Shown here piece after piece: positions 17,748 to 25,713 of a DNA stretch of 36,186 bases. Source of the stretch: Muribaculum sp. (lineage in GTDB: Bacteria > Bacteroidota > Bacteroidia > Bacteroidales > Muribaculaceae); NCBI RefSeq assembly GCF_029051885.1, contig NZ_JAIDKI010000075.1, forward strand, positions 1 through 36,186. Direction: 5' to 3'. The notes beneath the pieces were generated by a model. The model made no database searches. It had not been told where the DNA came from and saw nothing but the letters and a program-made list of their open reading frames with translations. Position 1 is the first letter of the stretch. Each line of letters starts with the position of its first letter. The position numbers and the translations under genes were made by a program.

Positions 17748-17884
17748 AACTTCCCATCTAAAACTTTTGGTAAATTTTTAATTAGGTGCATTTTAAGCGC
17801 TCTGCTCTTGCTGTATTAAACTCTCTCCTCGTGGTATTCACTACTGGCTGGGTATGATAGCTTACACGTTTATTTTGTATTTGA
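17748..17884. other. Divergent spacer at the left edge of the restriction island
   Basis: AT-rich spacer between the rpsF promoter (minus) and the restriction-modification promoter (plus). I see no direct repeat, tRNA fragment or inverted repeat matching the 164-bp element at the other edge of the island. Confidence 0.4.
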
Positions 17885-17914
17885 TTGTTATGTCGGAAAT
17901 TCTGTGTATCTTTG
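17885..17914 (+). promoter_or_regulatory. Promoter of the GATC restriction-modification operon
   Basis: ATTG, 19 bp, then TATCTTTG, a full match to the -33/-7 consensus. It lies about 150 bp before the first methylase gene and 26 bp before a 32-codon ORF. Confidence 0.65.
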
Positions 17915-17939
17915 TATAATTAACATATAATATCTGAAC

Positions 17940-18038
17940 ATGGTCAATATAATAAAATGCATAAATGCCATCAAATCAATATGTGTTAAGTTCCAGAGCA
18001 GTAGTTACAGGTTTGGCCAGCCTTCAGATAGCTGTTGA
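17940..18038 (+). CDS. Possible small ORF in the leader of the restriction operon
   Basis: A 32-codon ORF too short for the track. It reads MVNIIKCINAIKSIC, then a polar tail ending SDSC and TGA. It begins about 20 nt after the predicted transcription start and ends 30 bp before the DpnM-like gene. The N-terminal half would make an amphipathic or weakly hydrophobic helix with three Cys in the whole peptide. It resembles no restriction control protein I know, which are about 80 residues with a helix-turn-helix. It could be a leader peptide, a remnant or chance. Confidence 0.25.
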   Translation: MVNIIKCINAIKSICVKFQSSSYRFGQPSDSC

Positions 18039-18068
18039 CGGAGTTTTTGTTTATTAGCTTGTAACTAA

Positions 18069-19016
18069 ATGATAGTGCAAACTGTGAAAAAAACAAAGGC
18101 TAAGCCCTTTCTGAAATGGGCGGGAGGCAAGACTCAATTGCTCCCTACTATTGATTCATTTTTGCCGGATACATTCCGTGGCGAGGATGATGTGACCTAC
18201 ATTGAGCCGTTTGTAGGTGGGGGTGCTATGCTGTTTTATATGCTACAAAAATACACTAATATAAAGCGCGCGGTAATCAATGATATTAATCCTCATCTTA
18301 TAAAAACATATAAAGTGATTAGGGATGAACCTTATTCGCTAATTGATGCCTTAAATGAATTTCAAGCTAAATTTAGGATATTAGGGGACTATGATAAACA
18401 AAAGGAGTTTTACCTTGAGATTAGAAACCGATTCAATCAACACCATTTGACAGATGTTGAAGAGGCATCATATATGATTTTCCTTAACCGAACTTGTTTC
18501 AATGGTTTGTATCGGGAAAATTCTAAAGGAGGATTTAATGTGCCTTTCGGAAGGTACTCTAATCCGACAATTTGCGACGAGGATCTGATTCTTGCAGACA
18601 GTGAACTTTTGCAGAGGGTCGAGATATTGAATGGAGACTATTCTCATACAGCCGAACACATACAGGAATACACTTTTTTTTATTTTGATCCTCCGTATCG
18701 TCCTCTCGATACAACATCAAGTTTCAATTCCTATGTAAAAGAATCGTTTGATGATAATGAGCAGATAAGGCTGAAGGATTTTTATGCAGATATTACAGTT
18801 GGAGGATGTTATGCTATGCTTAGCAACTCTGATTGTAGAGGTCGTAATGCTGAAGACGATTTTTTTGACAAGTTATATGAGGACTTCTTCATAGAAAGGG
18901 TATATGCTAAAAGATGCATAAATGCCAATGCTTCTAAACGAGGAACTCTAACCGAGTTATTAATTAGAAACTACGAAAACTATCAGGGTAATCCTGCAAA
19001 TCTCTTCAACATATAA
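18069..19016 (+). CDS. DpnM/Dam-type adenine-N6 DNA methyltransferase (GATC)
   Basis: A 315-residue alpha-class (D12 family) methyltransferase that transfers a methyl group from AdoMet to the adenine of GATC. The AdoMet-binding region is KPFLKWAGGKTQLLP (12-26) plus YIEPFVGGGA (44-53). The catalytic DPPY is at 207-210 within FFYFDPPYRPLDTTSSF. The middle part (SYMIFLNRTCFNGLYREN...GGFNVPFG) is the usual D12/Dam segment, and the C-terminal AKRCINANASKRGTLTELLIRNY is also typical. It is first of four genes and lies 3 bp before the DpnII-like endonuclease. AT content is visibly above the neighbouring housekeeping genes. GATC specificity is inferred from the family and the two linked GATC-type nucleases. 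Confidence 0.93.
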   Translation: MIVQTVKKTKAKPFLKWAGGKTQLLPTIDSFLPDTFRGEDDVTYIEPFVGGGAMLFYMLQKYTNIKRAVINDINPHLIKTYKVIRDEPYSLIDALNEFQAKFRILGDYDKQKEFYLEIRNRFNQHHLTDVEEASYMIFLNRTCFNGLYRENSKGGFNVPFGRYSNPTICDEDLILADSELLQRVEILNGDYSHTAEHIQEYTFFYFDPPYRPLDTTSSFNSYVKESFDDNEQIRLKDFYADITVGGCYAMLSNSDCRGRNAEDDFFDKLYEDFFIERVYAKRCINANASKRGTLTELLIRNYENYQGNPANLFNI

Positions 19017-19019
19017 GTT

Positions 19020-19847
19020 ATGGCAGACCGATTTAACGACTTCATGAAACCACTGAAAGAAACCCATTTCTCCCTCAAGGATTATGTGGATTTTCCGAAG
19101 GTCGCAGCCAATGTCGAGGCAATATCTATAAAGCTGAATCAGCTCAACTATCTTATTGGGCAAGAGGATATGGCTGCTGCGGTTAAACGTCTATGGAATG
19201 AGAACTCAAAAGTGTTCTCTGTATTAGACGTGCTTATTGCTGTCAGAACAAAAGATAGGAAGAAATCCATTGATGCTTATGGTAATATCCATTTGGTCAG
19301 TGATTACTTTAAGTCCCCGGAACAGGTTACAGAGTTTCTTAACGAAACCGGACTCACAAAAGTCTTCCAGAATAAGCAGATCAAAAATCTTGTGGATTAT
19401 GTCTTCGGTGTGGAGGTCGGCCTCGATTCCAATGCACGTAAGAATCGTGGAGGTCATATAATGGAGGGGCTCGTTGCAAATATCCTGACACTTAACGGTA
19501 TTGAATTCGAGCAAGAGGTATATTACACTGAGTTTCCTGAGATTGTCAAGGCCTTAGGCGCTGATAAGAAGCGATTTGATTTTGTTATCCGCACACCTCA
19601 AAAGACTTATCTCATCGAAGCCAACTTCTATACCGGAGGTGGCTCTAAACTCAACGAAGTGGCACGTTCTTATTCAGAGCTTGCCCCAAAGATTAATGCT
19701 GTTCCGGGGTTCGAGTTCGTCTGGATAACCGATGGCATAGGTTGGGAATCTGCCCGTAACAAACTCGAAGAGGCATTTGCTCACATTCCCAGCGTATATA
19801 ATCTCACAAACATTCAGGAACTTATATCTATGCTGAAGAATGATTAG
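19020..19847 (+). CDS. DpnII-family type II restriction endonuclease (GATC)
   Basis: A 275-residue endonuclease expected to cut unmethylated GATC. It matches the DpnII (MboI-like) pattern: an N-terminal NDFMKPLKETHFSLKDYVDF, the central NRGGHIMEGLVANIL, and a PD-(D/E)xK-type core FDFVIRTPQKTYLIEANFYTGGGSKLNEVARSY. Candidate catalytic residues there are D187 and E200, with Asn202 where many nucleases have Lys. WITDGIGW near residue 240 is also typical. No signal peptide or fusion is seen. It is translationally tied to its neighbours: 3 bp after the methylase and an 8-base overlap with the MutH-like gene. Confidence 0.9.
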   Translation: MADRFNDFMKPLKETHFSLKDYVDFPKVAANVEAISIKLNQLNYLIGQEDMAAAVKRLWNENSKVFSVLDVLIAVRTKDRKKSIDAYGNIHLVSDYFKSPEQVTEFLNETGLTKVFQNKQIKNLVDYVFGVEVGLDSNARKNRGGHIMEGLVANILTLNGIEFEQEVYYTEFPEIVKALGADKKRFDFVIRTPQKTYLIEANFYTGGGSKLNEVARSYSELAPKINAVPGFEFVWITDGIGWESARNKLEEAFAHIPSVYNLTNIQELISMLKND

Positions 19848-20541
19848 CAGTAAAGTAATAGAGGTACTTACTCCTCTTTTTAATATTGTCACCAACGCAA
19901 AAGGTAAAACCATAAGACAGATAAAAGATGCTCTCTTTATTGGTGATAAGTGCCGGATGAAAAAGGGCGCATCTGGGTTAATTGTCGAAAACTTACTGGG
20001 CATAGAAAATAACAATAGGGATGAAGCCGATTTGCCCCAAATTGGCTGTGAGATCAAGATCCTACCATTACAAAAGAATAAGGACGGTTCTATCAAGGCG
20101 AAAGAACCAACTGCAATTCAGATGATTAATTATTGTGAGGTGGCCAAAGAGACATGGGAAACTGCCAAAATTAGAAGTAAAATTAATTTAACATTTTGGG
20201 TAGTTTATCTTGCAAAGGTGGATGGCAAACCTAAACAACAAGATGATTATGTAATTGTTGATTATTTCCTTGATCATCCTTCCGATGTACAAAACGGAGT
20301 CTTCAAAACAGATTGGGAGGAAATTCAATCATACATCAAGCGCGGTGATGCAGACAAACTTTCATGTAGTATGGGAGTCTATCTTGAGCCAAAAACTAAA
20401 GGCGCAAACAACCAAGATAAAACGGATGCCCCTGATGGAAAGGGTGGAATAACACGTGCTCGAAGAAGAGCGTTCTACTACAAGAAAAATTATACCAATA
20501 CACAAATAATTCCAAATCTGGATTTATCAGCTATTAAGTGA
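19840..20541 (+). CDS. MutH/Sau3AI-like single-domain GATC endonuclease
   Basis: A 233-residue protein resembling E. coli MutH and one half of Sau3AI. KKGASGLIVENLLG (41-54) corresponds to the MutH segment with a conserved Glu, and DLPQIGCEIKILPL carries D64-x6-E71-x-K73, the same spacing as the MutH catalytic Asp, Glu and Lys. After it comes KAKEPTAIQMINY, the usual MutH/Sau3AI continuation. Sau3AI has about 490 residues with two such domains, so this enzyme must dimerise to cut both strands or else nick. It overlaps the DpnII-like gene by 8 bases and the DpnA-like gene by 4. A mismatch-repair nickase is an alternative, but no mutL or mutS is nearby. Confidence 0.85.
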   Translation: MISSKVIEVLTPLFNIVTNAKGKTIRQIKDALFIGDKCRMKKGASGLIVENLLGIENNNRDEADLPQIGCEIKILPLQKNKDGSIKAKEPTAIQMINYCEVAKETWETAKIRSKINLTFWVVYLAKVDGKPKQQDDYVIVDYFLDHPSDVQNGVFKTDWEEIQSYIKRGDADKLSCSMGVYLEPKTKGANNQDKTDAPDGKGGITRARRRAFYYKKNYTNTQIIPNLDLSAIK

Positions 20542-21416
20542 TGATAAAATCATTCTATAAATCAGACAATCGAGACTTCACCATTATTAATGGTGATTGC
20601 TTTGATGTGCTCCCTCGTTTTGATTTTAAGTTTGATATGATCTTCGCAGATCCACCATATTTTCTCTCCAATGGAGGCATAAGCTATCAGGCTGGAAAGG
20701 TAGTATGTGTAGATAAAGGAGATTGGGACAAGGGTGGCTCTCCCGAATTGATTATGGAATTTAATCGCAAATGGTTGTATTTATGCAGGGATAAACTTAA
20801 AGACAATGGGACAATCTGGATTTCCGGGACTCATCATAATATCTTTTCAATAGCGAACATTCTAACCGAACTCGGTTATAAGATTCTGAATGTAATTACT
20901 TGGGCAAAGACAAATCCACCTCCAAATATATCATGTCGTTTCTTTACCTACTCTACGGAATTTATTATATGGGCACGTAAATATCCGAAGGTGCCTCATA
21001 AATATAATTATAGATTAATGAAGGCCATTAATAATGGCAAGCAAATGACTGATGTGTGGCGGCTTCCTGCCATCGGTCGATGGGAAAAGTCATGCGGAAA
21101 ACATCCTACACAGAAACCGTTGCCTCTTCTTACTCGTATAATTCTCGCAAGCACGAATAAACACGATTGGATTCTTGACCCTTTTGCAGGCTCATCCACA
21201 ACTGGCATAGCTGCCAGTCTTTGTAGTCGTCGTTTTCTTGGTATTGAGAAAGAATTGGAGTTTTCAAATCTTTCATTTAGACGTAGAAAAGAGTTAGATA
21301 ACGTATGTATTAGAGAATTATACAAGAATAAAAAGATATCTGATTTTGCATTTATTCCATCATTGGATATTGTAGAAGAGCCTCATGCATATTATGGCAT
21401 TGATTTGCCATTTTAA
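20538..21416 (+). CDS. DpnA-like adenine-N6 DNA methyltransferase
   Basis: A 292-residue beta-class (N6_N4_MTase) methyltransferase with the motif order reversed relative to the first methylase. The catalytic DPPY is at 38-41 (FADPPYFLSNGGISYQAGK...DKGDWD, very like M.DpnA) and the AdoMet loop DPFAGSSTTGIAA is at about 214-226. KHPTQKPLPLLTRI precedes the latter, as in the family. In the pneumococcal DpnII system, DpnA can also methylate single-stranded DNA, protecting incoming DNA during transformation. The same role here is inference. It is the last gene of the island operon, overlapping the MutH-like gene by 4 bases. Confidence 0.92.
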   Translation: MMIKSFYKSDNRDFTIINGDCFDVLPRFDFKFDMIFADPPYFLSNGGISYQAGKVVCVDKGDWDKGGSPELIMEFNRKWLYLCRDKLKDNGTIWISGTHHNIFSIANILTELGYKILNVITWAKTNPPPNISCRFFTYSTEFIIWARKYPKVPHKYNYRLMKAINNGKQMTDVWRLPAIGRWEKSCGKHPTQKPLPLLTRIILASTNKHDWILDPFAGSSTTGIAASLCSRRFLGIEKELEFSNLSFRRRKELDNVCIRELYKNKKISDFAFIPSLDIVEEPHAYYGIDLPF

Positions 21417-21421
21417 ATATA

Positions 21422-21585
21422 GAGAATGTTTGGGTTTAACTTTATGAAGTCTTTAGAGAGGATTTCCGGTCTGTTTCGAGCTTTCATTCAGTCATTAATG
21501 GAATCCCATAATTCCTTCATTCAATCTCAGAATATTCTCGGAAATCCTCTCTAAATCTTAACATAAGTCAAATCCAAACATTCTC
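21422..21585. repeat. 164-bp MITE-like element with long inverted repeats
   Basis: The ends GAGAATGTTTGG and CCAAACATTCTC are perfect 12-bp inverted repeats, and the similarity runs inward for 47 bp (21422-21468 against 21539-21585), with a second perfect block TTTAGAGAGGATTTCCG. The middle contains smaller inverted repeats (CATTCA/TTCATTC; GGAAT/ATTCC). There is no ORF and no obvious target duplication. It sits between two convergent genes, and a T run (21592-21597) follows on the plus strand, so the RNA form could also end transcription. A miniature transposable element is the best reading, not proven. Confidence 0.7.
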
Positions 21586-21651
21586 GAACTCTTTTTTATC
21601 ATGCTTTTACAATCGTCTTATAAATTGTTGTGATGAAACATAAGCCGGCTT

Positions 21652-23547
21652 TTATCTGAACTTGACATTGGAGGTGTCCCATATTCCAGAATTGGAGCCT
21701 GTGATATTGCCGGCAGCATAAATGAAATAGTTGTCGGCCGTGATTTCCACTGGATTTTGCGGATTGATACCATTTTCGCTGCCGGTGTAAGAGTGTGCGA
21801 AGCGTCCTGATACGTTGGCAGAAATGACAGTAGGCTTGTCGGCACATTGCAACTGTCCGCATATGAGTCCGGCGATACTTCCTGAGTTGGCAATGACACA
21901 TCCGGTGTTGCTTACATCATTCAGAGTGAGATTTCTGACAAGACCGAGTATGCCTCCTGTCTGAGTCTTTGCATCGGCGTCGCAGACTACAGTGCCAGAG
22001 TTAGTGCAACTCTCGATAAGACACTTGTTGGAAGCCTTGGTGTTAGAGGAAAAGCCGAGAATGCCGCCGACGCGCAATCCCGCGTTCCATCCTGCTTTGG
22101 CGGCTTCTGCTGCTCCGGCATGTACGATGCCTGAATTCTCACAGTTGCGAAGTGTGAAGTTGCCCGATGTAGAGCCGAGAATTCCGGCCACACGGTTGGC
22201 CTCTGCATATATATAGCCCGAGTTCACACAGTTTTCTATTACGAGCGGTTGTGATGATGTAGCTCTGGAAAATCCGATTATTCCGGCTACTCCGGAGCCG
22301 AGAGAGTTGTCATACATATCAGACTTAACTTGTCGTATGATACCGGAGAAGCGGCAGTCGCTGATTGTCGAAGAGTATGCGTACCCTGCAATCCCCGCAA
22401 TTGTACCCATTGCTTTCCGGGCTCCTTTATTGATGACTGACTCAAGCACTGTACCCTCAACGGTGACGTTGTAGATTGTCGATTGGAATGCCAGTCCGGC
22501 GATAAACCCGTAGGCCGATCCTGCATCCATGCCTTCGTTGACAATCTGCATGGTGCAGCTTGTGTCAATCACAAGGTTCTTCACGGTAGCTGATGACAGT
22601 ACGCCGAACAGTCCGTAGCATTGCTCAGAATCAGTCGACATGGTGAGGTTGCGTATCGTGTGGCCGTTTCCGTTGAATATCCCGCAGAATGCATGACCGT
22701 CGTTGCCGAGTGTAGTGGCGCCGTTGGTGATTGTCGATCCGCGCAGATTGCCTGCCGGCGTCCATTGTCTGCCGGTCATGTCGATATCGGCAAGCAGTAC
22801 AACCTCTTGGTCATCGTTGAGCCATGGTTCGAGTGTGCTTCCTGAATTGACGGCTGCCGCGAAGTCCATGAGTTGGTCGGGGGTTGATATTCCTTTATCC
22901 ATTATGAAAGGGGCTTGAGTGAATTCCACGGTTGTTTCTCCCAGTTCGGCTGTGGAGAATATGATTTTTCCGCTTCGGGCCTCAGTATCCTTGTTCTCTG
23001 CAATCGTGAATGCTGGCATATGATATGGACCGTTGGGCATAAGTGATATCCATGACTGATCCGAGGTGTTTACGCTGTAGTCGAGATTTGTGTTAATGGT
23101 TATGGTAAGTGTACCGCCTGCTGAAGGGATGTAGGTCGCTGACACATTTTCGATATTGAATCGGAAAATGTCGGCCGGCGTCTGTTCGATGGTGTAGACT
23201 ATTTGCTCGGTGCCGGGGTATGATATTGTTATGTCGGCTGTGCGTGGAGTCATGTCGGCTGCGATGGGATATGGCCTGATATCAAAGCGCTCGAGGTTGT
23301 TTACAGGCGTGGATCGTGATATGATTCGGCTTATCCAGTCGGCATCGCACTTCACTTCGTACTCCACGTCGGAGTATATCAGTATTTCGAGCGTTCCACC
23401 CTCTCCGGTAAATCGGTTGCCGCCCGAGGCGATTGCTTCCAAGGTTGCCGGGAGTGTATTGTCGTCGATATTGTCGCTGCAAGAAGTTCCCAACAAGCCC
23501 GCCATTACAGACAATGCTGCGATAAGGAAATGTTTTCTTTTCATCAT
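21652..23547 (-). CDS. BACON-domain lipoprotein with GLUG-like repeats
   Basis: A 631-residue lipoprotein. The lipobox is GTSC (Cys23), followed by SDNIDD, an acidic stretch suggesting surface export. Two BACON-like beta domains follow (about 45-122 and 130-212; DADWISRI and DQSWISLMP carry the conserved Trp). Residues 225-615 form a beta-helix of about 25-35-residue repeats with GLUG-like cores: FCGIFNGNGHTIRNL, YGLFGVLSSATVKNLVI, VAGILGSTSGNFTLRNCENSG and VGGILGFSS...IESCTNSG. Such proteins usually act in glycan or matrix binding at the cell surface. No catalytic residues are assigned. It is 8 bp after the SGNH-like lipoprotein gene, so they form one operon. Confidence 0.85.
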   Translation of the reverse strand: MMKRKHFLIAALSVMAGLLGTSCSDNIDDNTLPATLEAIASGGNRFTGEGGTLEILIYSDVEYEVKCDADWISRIISRSTPVNNLERFDIRPYPIAADMTPRTADITISYPGTEQIVYTIEQTPADIFRFNIENVSATYIPSAGGTLTITINTNLDYSVNTSDQSWISLMPNGPYHMPAFTIAENKDTEARSGKIIFSTAELGETTVEFTQAPFIMDKGISTPDQLMDFAAAVNSGSTLEPWLNDDQEVVLLADIDMTGRQWTPAGNLRGSTITNGATTLGNDGHAFCGIFNGNGHTIRNLTMSTDSEQCYGLFGVLSSATVKNLVIDTSCTMQIVNEGMDAGSAYGFIAGLAFQSTIYNVTVEGTVLESVINKGARKAMGTIAGIAGYAYSSTISDCRFSGIIRQVKSDMYDNSLGSGVAGIIGFSRATSSQPLVIENCVNSGYIYAEANRVAGILGSTSGNFTLRNCENSGIVHAGAAEAAKAGWNAGLRVGGILGFSSNTKASNKCLIESCTNSGTVVCDADAKTQTGGILGLVRNLTLNDVSNTGCVIANSGSIAGLICGQLQCADKPTVISANVSGRFAHSYTGSENGINPQNPVEITADNYFIYAAGNITGSNSGIWDTSNVKFR

Positions 23548-23555
23548 TAAAGGTA

Positions 23556-25541
23556 TTAACGGGTAATCATATAGTCGGACTCGTGCCCGAGTACAGTTTC
23601 TTCGGCAAATGCACGCAGGCGTGCTGCCACTGTCGGGTCGCAGCCACCGTCGGAAACATTTTTGTCAAATTTTTCTCCGAAAATCACAAGGTAGTTGACA
23701 CATGATTTGAGATATGCGCCGTTGCGGTTGGGGTGTTTTGAGTCGGTATAGAACAGATCGGACATACCTGCGGCGACGGCCTTGTCGAATGCGACACCTA
23801 TGGGAGATACCCAGTCGACATTATTATCGGCTTTCGCTATAGCCAGAGTGCCGTTGAGCAGGTGCTTTTCAAATTCCGACGATGAACCGAAGTTATTCCA
23901 GTTGCTTTTAGGGAAAGCCCATGTGTTTTCAAGGATGATTTTCGATGTCGGCGAGCCGTTGCGGAATCTGGCTGTGAGAGCCTTGCAGTCGGACAGTGTA
24001 GTTTCCTGCGGATTATTGGCATAGTCGGAATAGCGAGTCGACTGTTCTTGAAGGATTATGTAGTCGTAGCCGCTGCGGTCAGTTATGTCGCGCGAGAGTT
24101 CTAATTCCATATGGTTGCTTAGGTATTGTGAGCCTTTCGCGTTAATCCTGATGTCGAGCTGGTGTCCCTGCGAACGGGCAATCTCTTTGAGCAGGAATGC
24201 CGAGGCAAAGTAATGGGTGAATGAGTTGCCGAGTATCGCCACTTTTTTTATATCCTTTCGGGCAATACCAGGATAGGCTGTTGCTGTGCAGAAATGGAAC
24301 TCATGGGAGGGCATATAGATTTCACCGCTGTTGGTTGGCGACAATTTTGCGTCGAGTCCGTTGCGTTCGCCTACTACTCGGCAACGTACTCTTACCATGC
24401 CGTCGGTTAACGTATTGTCGAGTGTGAAACTCTGTGTGAATGATGTGTGTTGATATGAACTGAAATGCTTTGTGTAAAATGAATATTTTACGCCGTCGTC
24501 ATTTGTCGACAATGTGCTTTGATCCGGGCATCTCCATTGGCCTCCATCATAAATCTCGCAGATCCAATATTTGGGGGCACTGTTGTCGGCTGACGATATT
24601 GTAAGCATGAAATCGACCGATGTGCCTGCCTCAAGTTTGCCTGATGGTATGGAGAACAGCAGGTAATCGCCGGTATAAAGTCCCGACACTGCAATGGAGT
24701 TTTTGTATGCGGTGGAGATTGAACGGTTTAACTTTAGATTGTTGACACCTACCGCCGATACAAAAGACCGTTGTGAGCCGGTGTCGTAATTGGCTTCGGC
24801 TGCACCGGAGATTAACCATCCGCAGGATGCGGCTTCACTGTTGGTGTAATACCATCGCGAAGGGAATGCCGGTTGACAGTCATGACCGGCGTGTTTTACT
24901 TCGATTATGGATGTCTGTCCCGACTCTTTGCCGACAAACGAGATTAATGCCGAGCGGCCGGTTGGGTATGGTCCGTCGGGAGCTATCGATATTGTGAATT
25001 CCTTGCTGGCCGTCATGCCTCCCTCAGGCACTCCGGCTATCTGTAGCCATTCGGCGCCTGAGGTTGTCATGTCGATATCTTCATAAGGTGATACGGTTAT
25101 GTCATGGTAGCGACATTCAGTAGCGGAGAAGAAGACTTCTTTATCCGATAGCCCGCAGCATCCGTCGCGCGTAGTTGCCGACTGTTGTACGTTTATCTTA
25201 AGATGGGAGGATGTGGTATATATGCATATCTCACCTTGTCGATTGTCTTTGCCGGAATTGGGTGAGACCTCCACCGACAGGCGGTAATGTCCGCTCTTGT
25301 GGTATCCGCCGGTTGGCGTCATAGTCATCCACGGGTCGGATGGCACTATGGATTTCCAGGTGTTTCCTTTGCCTTTTACTCCTAAATTTATTATGTATGT
25401 GCCACCGTCGGACGGTACTGATATGTCGGTAATATCGGCTGTGATTTCACCGATGGCATTTGCATCCCGTATGTCGTCGGACGAGCATGCGTATAAGCCG
25501 CCCGATATGAGCATCATGGCGAATAGAATGTTGCACTTCAT
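23556..25541 (-). CDS. BACON-domain lipoprotein with C-terminal SGNH-hydrolase-like domain
   Basis: A 661-residue lipoprotein with lipobox YAC (Cys19) and SSDD after it. Residues 32-122 are a BACON-like domain and 128-220 a second beta domain with a BACON-type ending. A region of about 225-420 looks like another beta sandwich. The C-terminal 225 residues resemble the DUF4886/SGNH hydrolase fold, with block I Ser440 in VAILGNSFTHYF, YDYIILQEQS in the middle and the block V pair D600/H603 in TDSKHPNRNG. A carbohydrate deacetylase or esterase at the cell surface is likely; the substrate is unknown. It is the first gene of the two-gene operon. No clear TAnnTTTG box was found upstream. Confidence 0.82.
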   Translation of the reverse strand: MKCNILFAMMLISGGLYACSSDDIRDANAIGEITADITDISVPSDGGTYIINLGVKGKGNTWKSIVPSDPWMTMTPTGGYHKSGHYRLSVEVSPNSGKDNRQGEICIYTTSSHLKINVQQSATTRDGCCGLSDKEVFFSATECRYHDITVSPYEDIDMTTSGAEWLQIAGVPEGGMTASKEFTISIAPDGPYPTGRSALISFVGKESGQTSIIEVKHAGHDCQPAFPSRWYYTNSEAASCGWLISGAAEANYDTGSQRSFVSAVGVNNLKLNRSISTAYKNSIAVSGLYTGDYLLFSIPSGKLEAGTSVDFMLTISSADNSAPKYWICEIYDGGQWRCPDQSTLSTNDDGVKYSFYTKHFSSYQHTSFTQSFTLDNTLTDGMVRVRCRVVGERNGLDAKLSPTNSGEIYMPSHEFHFCTATAYPGIARKDIKKVAILGNSFTHYFASAFLLKEIARSQGHQLDIRINAKGSQYLSNHMELELSRDITDRSGYDYIILQEQSTRYSDYANNPQETTLSDCKALTARFRNGSPTSKIILENTWAFPKSNWNNFGSSSEFEKHLLNGTLAIAKADNNVDWVSPIGVAFDKAVAAGMSDLFYTDSKHPNRNGAYLKSCVNYLVIFGEKFDKNVSDGGCDPTVAARLRAFAEETVLGHESDYMITR

Positions 25542-25678
25542 GGTTGGAATATGATTTTATTTCGTGATTATGTGATAAAGCAGGCAGCAGGTGCATTGTG
25601 CTTAAATTATTACACCGGTTGAATGTTGGATTTACTGTATTCTAAATGTGTTATGCAACATGTTTTATCGGAAATTTG

Positions 25679-25686
25679 TAAATTTG
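25679..25686 (+). promoter_or_regulatory. Candidate -7 box for bioB
   Basis: TAAATTTG, 28 bp upstream of the ATG at 25714. It lies inside the longer GTG-started ORF of the track, which argues for the later start. The -33 region is not clear. Confidence 0.5.
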
Positions 25687-25713
25687 CCTAATGAAATTAT
25701 TATACAGCATAAT

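Noticed and set aside
22000-23000. Possible DNA tandem repeats
   Set aside because: These are divergent GLUG-like protein repeats; no exact DNA repeat unit is seen.
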